Source: Nilaparvata lugens
Taxonomy: Eukaryota > Arthropoda > Insecta > Hemiptera > Delphacidae
Direction: 5' to 3'
DNA length: 64,000 nt
Assembly: GCF_014356525.2 (NCBI RefSeq)
Contig: NC_052518.1
Span: forward strand, 96,664,943-96,728,942
Part shown: positions 23,111-34,872 of the stretch, piece by piece
How positions within the stretch are numbered: position 1 is the first letter of the stretch
How the letters are laid out: each line of letters starts with the position of its first letter
Position numbers and translations under genes: made by a program
Notes under the pieces: generated by a model
The model's input: only the letters and a program-made list of their open reading frames with translations
The model's database searches: none
What the model was told of the DNA's origin: nothing

Positions 23111-23396
23111 CTTAATTTTCCCTACCCTGTTTAGCACGAGATCTCAGTTCCAGACTAGAGATCGTTCCCGACGCGGTCCTCAGATCAGCGAGAGATGTAG
23201 GAAACCTTGTGTAGAGCAGGATCTCAGTCACAGATTAGAGATCGACCCAGTCGCGGTTCTCAGACCAGCGAGAAGCTTAGGAGAATCCTTGTAAACCTTT
23301 CCCCATCCTCTCACAATAGTCGACATACTGACTACTAATTTAAAAGCGTTTCGGACGATTGAGAGTGATTCCCATACCCTTAAGGGCAGTCACAGA

Positions 23397-24017
23397 TTGG
23401 CCCTTAATAACCGGCGCGCAGTCACCAGATTAGCGCTGAAATCCTGTTTAGCAGTTTCAGAATTGCTGAAAATCCTTTCGCAGCTGCAGGCTCGCGATTC
23501 AAAAATCCGACACCCGAAACCTCATCCTCTAAACTTTAATTATCATAAAAATGAAATAGATATACTATCTTTAGCTAGCAGGTTCAGCTTGCTGAGAACT
23601 ATATTCACAGATTGCGAGTTATTGAACAAAACCCCATTATTTACAGGGAGGAACAATCCTATTAACAAATCTCCATTCCCCAGGCCCGATAAAATATTCC
23701 CTATACCTCAAACTCGGTATACCATATCCTGTACCTTATACCACTCACGCCTCTCCAATCATATTAATCTAATACCGGGTGCGCAGGTTCAGTCTGCACA
23801 CCAACAGCCCGCAGTCACAAATTGCGAAAACCTTAACAATATTCCATATCATTCCTTGTTGGACTCCATCCCGATTTCCTCCACCTACAACCTCTATTCC
23901 GGGCTTGCATGTACAGCTTTGCTCGCCGTCAACTCGCAGTTGGTTCAGATTGAGTACTACCTTTACAAATATAATTATTTGTGGGGATCTGATATCCGGA
24001 TACGTATCCTTGGTTAA
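23397..24017 (+). other. Unidentified 206-codon ORF inside LTR copy 2
   Basis: Starts MALNNRRAVTRLALKSCLAV and corresponds to the frame at 11742-12326 in the other copy. No recognisable domain. Replacements between the two copies are frequent, which does not suggest strong protein-level constraint. Confidence 0.3.
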
Positions 24018-24687
24018 GGTTACCTCAATTCTCCCTAACACCCAACCTGAATTCCAAGAGCCGAGGGCCAAATCGGCCAGCAACGGCACGGGCACACACT
24101 CTTCCCTTCAAGTCAAATACCTCCCGCCAAAGACAGAGGGTAAAGAACCAGGATAGGGGGAGAAGTGTAGGTCCGGTATCTCCACCAGTCAGTACGGTCA
24201 CCGACCCCGACCCATACCCGGCTGTAGCTAGTCCGCGTCGTAGCAATACTTCGTAATTATTAGGAAACCTAGAGGGTGGAATAGGACATTCTAATAAGTC
24301 ACTTGTTAGCTTAGTCAGTGGTTAGCTTATTTCAAGAGTTCAAGAGTGTGTAAGTATCGTTCAAACCAGTAACGAAACACAAACAAATTCTTCAATAAGC
24401 TTAAAGGAATTAACATTGGAAACTATTGGTTTTATCGAGAAACAGTCACAGGAAAGCCCAAGTAATATCTAGTTTTTGTTGATTGACCACAGATTTTGTT
24501 TTGCACTACATAAAACTAAAATTGAAGAATATTAATCTCGATTGGGAAAAACATCAGAACAATATTTTGAAGTGCTTTTGACTTTTTGAAACGAACATTT
24601 CTCTGAGTACTCTATAGAAGCTTAGTTGTATTTCAATCGTCTAATAATAGTTCCCGTCAATTGGGAGAATATTAATGCTTTAACAAA

Positions 24688-24875
24688 GCGTTGATAAAAA
24701 CTATGTGGCTATTGGTCGGGGTGGAAGGAGGAGGTTATGGAGAAGAATGGAGGGGGTGGATGAGGTAATTTTACCACGAATGCGTTGATAAAAACTATGT
24801 GGCTACTGGTGGGGTAGGAAGGAGGAGGTTATGGAGTGGAATGGAGGGGGGTGGATGAGTTAATCCCCCCCCCAA
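24688..24875 (+). repeat. Two-copy ~94 bp G-rich direct repeat
   Basis: GCGTTGATAAAAACTATGTG starts units at 24688 and 24782. Each unit contains a G-rich core (GGAAGGAGGAGGTTATGGAG). The second unit ends in a run of C. Confidence 0.9.
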
Positions 24876-24883
24876 CAACTTTT

Positions 24884-26140
24884 TCCTCCGCTAAACAAAG
24901 TAATCGTTCAGTCTAAATTATTAAAGTGGTGATATGATAACTGCGGACAATTATCAATTTTCTTCATATTTTCATGAAATAATTTTTCCCTGGGGGCAGT
25001 AACGGACTTGAAATGCCTTTGTTACCAATAACTGGTTTCGCCTGCTATGAGCATATACATTGAGCCCAACTTATGAAGATGATATTCTATTATAGCTGAA
25101 GACATGATTCATCAATTTCCATCAAATTCTCTTGGAGTTTTTCTTCTCTGTAGGCGGCAAAAGACCTCGTTACCTAGAACTTTTTCCACCGCTAACAACG
25201 TAATTTTTGAGACAAATTATGAAAATAGTATATCATGATATCATGATCAATCAATTCTCATAATATTTTCCTGGAATAATTCTGCGCTAGGGACGGAGAA
25301 TACTTTGTTTCCTACAACTGATCCCTCAACTAACAGCGTAATTGTTGAGCCCGAATCATGAAAGTCTTACATCATGATGGTATATCATCAATTTTTCTCG
25401 GAATAATTCCTCTCTGGGGGCAGCAATGGACCTGGACACCTTCAACTATTCCCTCCAAAGACAGCCTATGTTGAGCCTGAGCCATGAATGTAGCTGAAAA
25501 TGATAGCTGCAGAAACGATTGACCAATTCTCATGATATTTTCCTGGAATAACTTTTCTCTGGGGGCAGCAAAGGACTTGGTTACCAATAACTGGTGTCCA
25601 TGCTATGAGCATAGGTATCTATTGAACACAAAGTATTGGGATGATATGTCTTGAAAGCTGAAGACATGATTCATCAATTGTCATAATATTTTCTTCTGTG
25701 GGGGTGGCAAAGGACCTGGCTACCTACAACCTTTTTCTTCGCTGACAACGTAGTTGTTTATTAATAAAGTCATGATTAATCAATTTATATTATTATTCTC
25801 CTGCCATAATCCTTCTCTGGGGGCGGCAAAAGCTTGGTTCCCAACAACTTTTTTCTCTGCTGATAGCGTAATTTTTGAGCCCAGTTTCTAAGAATGGTAT
25901 AGCATGATAGCTGAATCAATCAATTCTCATAATTTTTCCCCTCAATAATATTTCTGTTGGGGCGGCAAATACTTGGTTTTCAACAACCTTTTCCTTCACT
26001 GACAGCGTAATTGCTGTACCCAAATCATGAAAGTGGTATATCAAGATGAGTGAAGACTTTATTAATCAACTCTTATCATACATTCCTAAAATAATTCTTC
26101 TCTGGGGGCAGCTTCGGACTTGGTTACCAATAACTGGCAC
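24884..26140 (+). repeat. Diverged satellite, ~118-159 bp period, about nine copies
   Basis: The phrase CTCTGGGGGCAGCAAAGGAC and worn variants recurs near 24988, 25146, 25288, 25411, 25558, 25696, 25814, 25952 and 26100. Between these lie variants of TTACCAATAACTGG, GAAGACATGATTCATCAATT and CTCATAATATTTTCCTGGAA. Spacing drifts between about 118 and 159 bp. The short ORFs inside it are not conserved and are not called. Confidence 0.8.
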
Positions 26141-26384
26141 TGTAACTGTTACTGTAATTCAGCACATTATGTAATTAAATTCTGATATTTCCTCTATTGT
26201 TGTCCAACATTTTCCTCAAGTACATAGAATTGATGCAGACGACAGACGCTAGATCATCATAAAAATCAGTTGAATGTCCATTCTATTGCTGAGTCTTCTA
26301 CTTTGCTTGAGTGAATTCTACTGTATTCTGTCTTTGTTAGTTGTATCATAGATGAAGGATAAGTACTTTATTACTTATTGTTAC

Positions 26385-26434
26385 TATATTATTATTATTA
26401 TTATTATATTATTATTATTATATTATTATTATTA
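26385..26434 (+). repeat. (ATT)n microsatellite
   Basis: Interrupted TTA/ATT run adjoining the left edge of the Helitron-type element. A similar run lies at its other edge. Confidence 0.9.
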
Positions 26435-26868
26435 TACTAGCTGTACCCTGCCACGCTTTGCAGTGGCACATTGTGATTGAATGTTTATTTTTTTTTCTGT
26501 GGCCCCCACTATATATAAAATATGTGTTGGGAAACCACAAATATTATGCTTGTTAAATAATTATGAACATCTGTGTTATGTGAGCTGTTAAATCTGGTTT
26601 ATTGTGCAATTACAAAACTAAAAGGAAAAATAATGTTTATGTGGGAAATAAAATGAAAAAAAGCAAAGTTTTTAGAAAAAGAAATTAAAATGAGTAAATG
26701 AATACCTATATATAAAATAGAAAATTATTGATGGAAAATAATTAGATTCTAAAAGAAAAAAATATTTGAGAATAGTCTCTTAAAAAGGATTGATAAAAAA
26801 ATGAATTAATAATATTCATAATATCTAGTTTGTAATAAGGTCTTCACTATAATTTATTCTATTTTCAA

Positions 26869-27850
26869 TTATCCAAGTTTTTGTTTTTGCTTTGAATATA
26901 TATTAACCAGTACCATTTCCTTGATGTCCATTGGCAGCCTGTTGTAAATCTTTGGTCCTAAGTATGTGACTGTTCTCTGGGCGGCAGTTGTTGTCATCCT
27001 GGGGACTGCTAGATCAATATTCCTTCTTCGCATGCTGTGGGTGTGGTCCATGTTGAGAAAGAACTGCGGGTTTTTCCTGATGAATGTGAGTAATTTGTGA
27101 ATGTAAATTTGTCGGATGCTCAGTAGTTGGAGCTCTTCATATAGAGAATCTGAAGGGTAGAGTGGATGTTTCTGTCCCATTATTCTGAGGATGAGTTTCT
27201 GGACTTTAAAAACAGGATTGATATGGCAGAAATACGTAGCTCCCCATGCCAGGATTCCATATCTTGCTATTGACTCTACCAATGCGTGATATACAATTTT
27301 TAACGTATCCAGTGTGAGTATCTGTCGGAGTTGAATGAAACTGTAAACCAGTTTCCTGAGTTTTGTTGTTTGCTGTATGATGTGTTTGTCCCACCAAAGT
27401 AAGTCGTCTATTATAACTCCTAAATATTTTATATTATCTGTTCGTTCTACTGATGGACAATTGCAGTCTATGCGATTTATTTTGCAGTGATGTAACTTGA
27501 TTGTATTTCGTACAGGTTTTTTGGAGTCCGTCAGTGAAAATGCTAGAAATTTAGTTTTTGATGAATTGAGAGTCAGGATATTACTGTGGAGCCAAAGTGT
27601 AATTTTTCCATGCCTAATTCAGCGGTTATGAAAGTCTCGTTCCAGTTGTTGCCTTGAAATATCACAGCTGTGTCGTCGGCAAAGACAATAATCTTGCCAC
27701 CAATGTCAAGTGAGCACAACTCATTGGCAAAGATGAGGTACAGTATCGGACCAAGAACTGTTCCTTGTGGCACGCCGAATTTTACAGGAAGGCCTTCTTC
27801 TGCACTCAGATTTTTCCCTATTCTCACTCTCTGTTTGCGAATGGTTGAGA
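26869..27850 (-). pseudogene. 5'-truncated non-LTR retrotransposon: end of the reverse transcriptase
   Basis: Minus-strand order: GVPQGTVLGPILYLIFANEL and the catalytic FADDTAVIF at 27573-27827, then, after frame changes, the thumb region (NIKYLGVIIDD, then ARYGILAWGATY) and a C-terminal region ending near 26869 (ILRIMGQKHPLYPSDSLYEE, LGPKIYNRLP). Endonuclease and fingers are missing. The 5' truncation at ~27850 is typical of incomplete reverse transcription. It is separated by only about 35 bp from the Helitron helicase end upstream. Confidence 0.85.
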
Positions 27851-27885
27851 AATGAGAAAAAACAAAGAATACATTTCATATAAGT

Positions 27886-28044
27886 TTAATTTTGCAATAC
27901 TTGTTTATATACAATATTTTTTGTTTTTCCACTGTCTGCGTAAATATAAAGACTATCTGGTTTGCCGACTCGGGAACACGCAACATACAGTTGTCCATGT
28001 GAAAAGCAATCCACATCTAAATCTAGACCACACAATTCTAAAGA
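27886..28044 (-). pseudogene. C-terminal end of a Helitron Pif1-type helicase
   Basis: A 52-codon minus-strand segment ending in TAA matches the last part of the Rep/helicase protein of Helitron rolling-circle transposons. It contains GLDLDVDCFSHGQLYVACSR, which includes helicase motif VI, then VGKPDSLYIYADSGKTKNIV and YKQVLQN. The full protein normally exceeds a thousand residues; nothing else of it was found here. Assignment is from the motif text only. Confidence 0.8.
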
Positions 28045-29083
28045 TAGACTAATATATTATTATAATCTATCCCTTCATTTTGTTTATATGATCAAATAAC
28101 CAGCTGACTACTAAAATATTAGCCTACTTTGTATTTTAGCATGCAACACAGCCCAGATCGTATTATCAACAACACCGTTGTCAAATGCCGGTATGTTAGT
28201 AGAAAAGAGATAAGAATTTTTTTTATTTCTCGTTGTTTTATGATAGAAGGAAACATAGCATGAATATGAAATAGAAATAAGATATTGAAACTATAAGATA
28301 AGCCGATCAGCTTATGAACTAAGGTTTGGAGGATTATGAAACATTGACAATTGAGAAATTATGAATACACAAATGCAAGAATAAAAGCCTCAATAATTAT
28401 TATTCATTACAAGATTGATTTACATCGATAAGATTATACTCACACTATCGACTGAATCGCCAATTGATTGTAGCACGGTACCGGTATCGATCCATTCACT
28501 GATTGAAATTACTACAATATTAACACAAGTAACACGATTATTTGCACTGAAACACGAATTTATTATCAAAAAAAAAGCATCGGTATGCTTTCTTTGTTCT
28601 GAATTGCGAAAGTAATTGAAATCCAATAATTGTACCGGAAAACATACGGTAATCAAGAGTGTAGTTTACCGGTACTCTATATCTCACGAACCTGTTGAAG
28701 CTGCGTTTTGAAACATGCACGCTATCTAGCGGTCAGATTTTGCACTTTGATTGCAGCAGCGCTCAGCTCAAATCTGGCCAAAAATGGCCAAAGTTTCACC
28801 CCCTCCCCCCGGGCCATCCTGCGAGCCCGGTCAATTTTTTTTTTTTTAATCGACTTATTTTCGCGAGCTGACCCCGAATGTGAAGTCAAAAATCGGAAAA
28901 ATCCATAAACAAAAAAGTTAAAAATTTTCGGGCGAGCGTAGCGCCCCTGAAAATTGTAAAAAGTAGATAAAAACCATCCTTGATGCGGATTTTATATCAT
29001 GTTGAAATTTCAACTCAATCGGTCCAGTACTTTTGGAGTTTTTGCATTACACACAAACCAACATAACATTTTTATATATATAG

Positions 29084-29115
29084 ATTATTATTATTATATT
29101 ATTATTATTATTACT
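29084..29115 (+). repeat. (ATT)n microsatellite
   Basis: ATT run at the right edge of the Helitron-type remnant, mirroring the one at 26385-26434. Confidence 0.9.
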
Positions 29116-29689
29116 GATACTATATTATTCTTGTCTCTGGTTGTATCCTTTCTCGTTCTATTGACGGAAATTTATGGCATCCCCAACACATGCTTTGTGT
29201 ATTGGTAAAATTTTATTGCTTTCATTGCCAAGCCTGATACCTATTTTTGAGCCTGATTCGGTCGACTTGAAGACTTGAAAGAGAGACCACCTTTAGATTC
29301 TGTAGAGTACAGACATATTTTTGAGCTGAATTATTTCATTGTCTGATTGAATCATTCACCTTGTTTTTCGTTCTCTCCTGGAGACTAGAGATATTTAATT
29401 ATTGGCAATCATGAATCCCATCAGTTTTGAATCGCTTATCTTTCTCTAACTTATTAATGGCGTATTTTATTTAATTCCATTCAGAGTGGTTGACTGCTGC
29501 AATTTATAATTATTTTAGGCTATATGGATTAGTTACAATCGAAACCCATTTAAGGGTTTTTTCTGTTTGTTTGTGTATTCTTGAATACTCATTCTAGGAT
29601 TGAGCTGTAAATATGCCTTGCTGTCGAACGAGGGCTCACAAATTTGCCAACCGAGATGGCCGGTGATATCGGACATCTGACCACAAAAG
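29116..29689. other. No gene seen
   Basis: AT-rich sequence with no coding signal or clear repeat edge. Confidence 0.5.
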
Positions 29690-30252
29690 TCAAGTGCATG
29701 GCATTTCTTTTGTTATTCTGGACTAAATGCAATGCTTAACAAATATTGAATCATTCCTGATCACGAATGAGTTTTTTACAAGCACAGTTCTCCTACCTAT
29801 ACTACTATACCGGTACCTATAAACTGTTATTGAACTTTGATATTTTTTTTCGTGAAAACTGTGCTTGTAAAAAATTCATTTGCAATACTGAAGTTCAGGA
29901 ATGATTCTATATATGTTCAACATAGCATTCAGTCCAGGATAACAGAAGAAATACCATGCACTTGACTTTTGTGGTTGATTATTCAAAAATTCCCAAGAGG
30001 ATACTTATAACTGGTATTAAACTTTGGAATTTTTTTCGTGAAAACTGTGCTTGTACAAAATTCATTCGTGATCAGGAATGATTTTGTATATGTTTATCAT
30101 CACATTCAGTCCATAAAAACAGAAGAAGTGCCATGCACTTGACTTTTGTGGTTGATTATTCAAGAATTCCCAAGAGGATATCTATAACTGGTATTAAACT
30201 TTGGAACTTTTTTCGTGAAAACTGTGCTTGTACAAAAATCATTCAAGTTCAG
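29690..30252 (+). repeat. ~177 bp tandem array, left part, with an inverted partial unit at its start
   Basis: Forward units contain CAGGAATGATT, CATGCACTTGACTTTTGTGG and GAAAACTGTGCTTGTACAAA. Two lie at about 29838-30252. At 29690-29795 the same phrases appear on the opposite strand, so the array opens with a head-to-head unit and a hairpin centred near 29815. The array resumes at 34873 after the jockey-like element. Confidence 0.85.
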
Positions 30253-30546
30253 AATTTTTTTTTATTGTCAATCTAGCTATCTAGTCTGGAGACTAATGAG
30301 CTACTTTTTTCTACCCTAACATACTACTTGAAAATTTTATCAGCGAATATCTCATTAGATATTCTTACTGATATTGATTGTTTAATTAATATGTACACTT
30401 ATGACTGTACTATAGAAGCAAGATTCACTCAATCACTGCTCTGCTCTTTCACTGGACACTAATTGAACAAGCACTACACTAGCTCATACGGTTTCCTCCT
30501 TTTGAGACTCCGCACCAACCCTCCATTGTCTAGCAGCTGGATCGCC

Positions 30547-33145
30547 TCAACGTTGTCGTGTTGGTGCAGTCGCTCCTCGTGCCTCTCCGCATGCATGCCT
30601 CTGGATCTCGGTGGACACCAGGTCAACGTGCAGGTCTCTATGAAGATCGCTGTTCCTGACATACCAAGGAGCATCCACAATGTTCCTCAGCACCTTGTTC
30701 TGTAACCGTTGTATGACATTGATGTTGCTGTCTTTGGTACACCCCCAAAGTTGTATACCATATGTCCATACTGGCTTTAGTATCTGTTTGTACAGAAGTA
30801 CTTTGTTTTGGATTTGTAGGTTGGAGTTTTTACCGATCAACCAATACAGCTTCTTATATTTGATTCCAAGTTCCTCTCTCTTCTTCTTGACATGGGCCTT
30901 CCAGCGAAGCTTTGCGTCCAAGGTCATACCTAGATACTTGGCAACATTGGCATATGGTACAACTTGGTTGTTAATTGTTATTGGTATGGACAGGACCTTT
31001 TTATTGGTGAAGTTGATGTGAATCGACTTTGCTTCATTTAGTTTCATCCTCCACTTTCTAGTCCAATCTTGAATTTTGTTGATGGATCTCTGTAGTTTTT
31101 CTGTTGCAATATGAATATTACTGTCTACTGATAATATGGCTGTATCGTCTGCAAATGTTGCTGTAGTATTCTCATCAAGGCTGGGAATATCGCTGGTATA
31201 GAGTAGGTAGAGAAATGGTCCTAGAACACTTCCTTGAGAAACTCCTGCTTTTATTTCCTTCAAATCAGAATATGACCTTTCATTCCTGACTCTAAAGTAT
31301 CTGTCAGTCAGATAGGATTTTAATATATCTGTAAATTGCTTTGGTAGCACTTTTTTCAGTTTGAAAAGAAGACCTTCATGCCACACTTTATCAAAAGCTT
31401 GCCCTATATCAAGGAAAGCTGCTGAACAAACTTTTTTTTCTTCTAGGCTCTTCTCTATTACATTCACAATCCTATGCACTTGATCTATTGTTGAGTGTTT
31501 CACTCTGAAGCCAAATTGGTGATTTGGAATTATGTGCTGTCTCTCAATTATTGGTGTTAGCCTACTCAGTAAAATCCTTTCAAACAACTTGGCAAGCACA
31601 GGTAGCAATGATATTGGCCTATATGATGATACTTCATGTGGCTCTTTACCTGGCTTGAGTAGCATTATAAGCTCTGCTACTTTCCATATTCCTGGTACAA
31701 ATTTGAGTCTGAAAGAGGCATTCAAAATGTGTGTTAATTTTACTATTGCTTTTCTTGGTAGGTGCTTGAGGACTAAGCCAGTTATCATTTCGAATCCAGG
31801 GATCTTTTTGTTATTCAGATTTTTTATTTCTCTTTTCACCTCTTCTACTGTGACACACATTATTTCTTGATTTGGCTGTAAGATGTTATCCTCTGCTTCT
31901 AAAGTGTCTTCTTCAGTTGTGTTGTTTGGTTGAAAAACGTTCACAAGATGATCTGCAAAGGTCTGTGCCTTTTCATCACTACTCTTTGCCCATTGTCTGT
32001 TCTGCTTCCTGAGAGGAGGAGATTGATGAATGGGTTTTTTATTTTTTTAGCTGCCTTCCAGAGTGAGTAGTCTGTACTGCGTTCTGTTGTTAAGTTTATC
32101 AAGTAATTATTGATTGATTCATTCTTGATACATTGAGTCTCTCTCCTTAGTTCTTGAGTTAGATTGTTTAAAACTCTTTTGTCTTGAGGGGAATGTGATT
32201 GCTGCCATCTCCTTCTTGCTCTTCGTTTTCCATAATAATTTCTCTGATTTCCGCAGGGTAATTATTTCCAGTGGTTCTTCTACTGAATTGTGGAGTATTA
32301 CACCATGCTGCCTGTTGGATATCAGTAACAAACTTCTCTAACTCCTGATCAATCTGTTCTTCGTTTCTTAATGGCGAGTTCAACTCTATTCTTTCATCCA
32401 GCATCTTTTGGAAACCATCCCAATCCGTGTGGCTGATGACTAGCGCAGGACAAGCATTTTCCTTCTGTAGAATTGAATCACTCAGAGTCAAAATGATGGG
32501 TGAGTGGTCCGAATTTAGATCGAAACTATCCTCTAAATGCAAATAATTGACCGATATATTCTTTGTCAGAAAAAAATCTATAAGATCTGGGATTTTCCTC
32601 GTATTGGTGGGCCAGTAGGTTGGTTTACCAGTTGAAAGAGCTTCGCACCTCATCTCTATCATTGCTTCATAGAGCTGTCTTCCCTTGTGTGTTGTTAAGC
32701 GCGATCCCCAATGCACGTGCTTTGCATTGAAATTTCCACCAAGAATGAATTTGTCTCCTAACATATCTAGCAATGATAAATATTCATCTTTTCTGATGGA
32801 ATATCTGGGAGGACAGTAAATAGCTGCAACAACAAAATGATAATTGACTGCTTTCACTGCTACACCTGTCAATTGTATTCTATCACTTTCGAGTTTCACT
32901 TGTTCAGGATGTTGTAGATTGTCTCTGATAATGATGGCACTCCCACCCCTTGCGACATTGCTGGGATGTAAAGCATGATAGATCCTATAGCCTTTTAATT
33001 TTATAAACGACCACTTTGTAAAATGAGTCTCAGATATAATAAGACATATTTCTATTTTTTCTATGTTTAGAATTGCTTCCAACTCCTGTTGACGTTGTAA
33101 CAATCCATTTGCGTTCCATTCCATTATTTTTAGTGAATGAATCAT
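30547..33145 (-). pseudogene. ORF2 of the jockey-like element: endonuclease and reverse transcriptase
   Basis: 33145-32168 encodes the endonuclease: MEWNANGL, the ISETH block, the AIYCPPRYS block, GGNFNAKHVHWGS (GGDFN expected, so Asp is replaced by Asn) and SDHSPI. After frame changes around 31945-32170, 31944-30547 encodes the reverse transcriptase: YRPISLLPVLAKLFERIL, HQFGFR, AAFLDIGQAFD, GVSQGSVLGPFLY, catalytic FADDTAIL, then a thumb region (YLGMTLDAKLRWKAH) and the C-terminal VWTYGIQLWGCT block. The endonuclease change and the frame breaks make this copy inactive. Confidence 0.88.
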
Positions 33146-33177
33146 TTGAATTGCAGTAGTTTACTTTGTTCTAACTT

Positions 33178-34629
33178 CTAAAATTTAGACTGCAGTGAGG
33201 TGATTATTTGTTCTTGTCTATCCAGTTTTGCCAAGATGAGCTGCAAAATATTATTGTTATCTCCTACTTCACTTTTTGGCTCTCCCAATTTTGGTCTATT
33301 ATCTTTTGAGACAATCTGGGCGAAAGTTAATTTCTTAACCGCGCTTTCATTGTTTGGATTGTGGGTTTGTGTATTTTCTGTGATTTTTGGTGGAATATTC
33401 TTCACTGCGTTCTTCCGTAAATCTGGAATATTTTTGGTTTTATTGGAGTTCCTAATCTTTTGCAATCCGATTGCGACAGTGCAGCCTCGATAGCTGGCTG
33501 GATGTGCTTCCCCGCAATGAATACATTTTGGTAAAGCATCACTGGGTTTTGTACAGTCTTTTGTATGATGTTTACCTGCACACTTTACACACCTAGGCTC
33601 CCTGTTACAGTATTTTTGAGTGTGACCGTATGCTTGGCATCGTTTGCATTGCTGTATCAGGTTGGCCTTCTTCAGTGCGTCCACTTCCATTTTGCAACCA
33701 AGTATATTTTTAAGTTCAAAAACTTTTTTTATATTTTCTTCCGCGCTGAATGAGACTATGAACATATCTAATGGCTCTCTTGTCTTCCACTCTAGCTTAT
33801 TCACAACTTCTAGAACTTTCAAATCCTCGTATTTTCAAATCTTCCAGTATCATGTCCGTACTACAAGAGTGATGAAGTTTTTTAATCATTACTCTTATTG
33901 GTCTCGACTGCTTATCTTCATAGGAATGCCAGTTAAATCCGTCATTAATGAGTTCTCTGGTAACATTCCGATAAGTTTCAGAATCGACAGCATTTATTTT
34001 GAACGTTTCTCCACTCAAGAGTTTTATTCTAAATTTGTCAGCTGGCAACACTTTTTTCAAACTCTTAAGGAGTCCATCTAGATTCTTGATACCATCCACT
34101 ATGATTGGGGGTGGTGGCATTTCTTTCTTCTCTCTCTTCTCCACGTCAGTGGTTTTAGAATTCAAGTTCTGTTGAATTCTTTTTGCACACACATTTTTGA
34201 CTTCTGGCGATGGAGTACTAAGCTTCCTCTTCTTGGTAGCCCGCTCAGTACGAGTCCTGATCCATTCCGTTTCTTTGGCCAATTCTTCCTCATTTTTGTT
34301 GAGTAGTTCTCGGCTGCTGAGCTGGTAGGCTGTGAGCTGTGAATCTTCTTCTCAATATTCAGAAATCTTGCTTCCAAATCCTGCACTTTTTTTAACAGTT
34401 CTAAGTTGCTCTTCTACAATTCCTTCCTCTTCTCATCGGTCTCTTTCCAGGTGATAAAAAGTACTTGCTCGGTTGAAGTTTCGAGTTTATCTAATTTGAT
34501 ATATTCATCCGGTGAACACTGGATTTCTGATGTATTTAGCATGGTGTTGGTGTCCATACTGTCGTTAGTGGCTTCCTGTTCTCCTTGCTCTTCTGTAGGA
34601 ATACTAGGTGGCTTCACTAAGTTAAACAT
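33178..34629 (-). pseudogene. ORF1 (gag-like, zinc knuckles) of the jockey-like element
   Basis: Read in three overlapping frames, so at least two frameshifts. The N-terminal part (34629-34414) is acidic and Ser/Thr-rich. The middle (34282-33797) is basic and carries an RNA-binding-like region with FNWHSYEDKQSRPIRV, resembling the domain that precedes zinc knuckles in such proteins. The C-terminal part (33822-33178) has three CCHC-type knuckles (CKRCQAYGHTQKYC, CVKCAGKHHTKDC, CIHCGEAHPASYRGC) and ends in a probable short coiled coil. ORF1 proteins of this group bind the element RNA in cytoplasmic particles. Confidence 0.85.
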
Positions 34630-34872
34630 ATTTTGAAAACATACCTTTCAAACAGTCCTCGTATCAACACTCACGCACACGGAAACGCGAACGCGAGCTT
34701 TAGAACGGCCGCGAAAAACAGGTCGCTTTGCTTGCATGAATTCCGCGGTCGACGACCGATATTTGATGCAATATTTTTCTTCCACTTTTGATCGCGAACA
34801 AACTGCTGACGCACTACTTCTACATTACACTATTACTACTCCACTATACGTCCGTTCTCTACGAGTTCTAAC

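Larger units (their letters stand above)
21052..24296 (+). mobile_element. Probable solo LTR, copy 2 (3.2 kb), TSD AGTC
   Basis: Inverted copy of the sequence at 11420-13911. It starts TGTCACAAAGTG and ends CATTCTAATA, flanked by AGTC at 21048-21051 and 24297-24300. The first bases form a hairpin (GTCACAAA with TTTGTGAC). No gag or pol is present. It is about 750 bp longer than copy 1, mainly because of a minisatellite at 22090-23110. An unidentified ORF of 206 codons (23397-24017) matches the one in copy 1. Confidence 0.75.
26437..29083. mobile_element. Microsatellite-bounded Helitron/Helentron-type remnant with nested insertion
   Basis: The left edge reads CTAGCTGTACCCTGCCACGC next to an (ATT)n run. 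The right edge reads GGTCCAGTACTTTTGGAG and then TTTTATATATATAGA followed by another (ATT)n run. Such microsatellite-flanked ends are common in insect interspersed repeats. A Helitron helicase C-terminus lies inside at 27886-28044, supporting a Helitron origin. A truncated non-LTR retrotransposon (about 26869-27850) sits just downstream of that fragment on the same strand. No complete replication-initiator domain was found. Exact ends are uncertain. Confidence 0.6.
30253..34872 (-). mobile_element. Near full-length jockey-like non-LTR retrotransposon
   Basis: Minus-strand element with a 5' region (34630-34872), ORF1 with zinc knuckles, ORF2 with endonuclease and reverse transcriptase, and a poly(A) tail seen as a T run at 30255-30263. 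It lies inside a tandem array, which supplies both flanks. AAGTTCAG occurs at 30245-30252 and 34882-34889 and may be the target duplication, but the preceding bases at the right flank are also array sequence, so the 5' end is uncertain by about 10 bp. Confidence 0.85.

Noticed and set aside
24884..26140. Regularly spaced motif as a possible regulatory or CRISPR array
   Set aside because: The intervening sequence is homologous between units, which is a diverged satellite.
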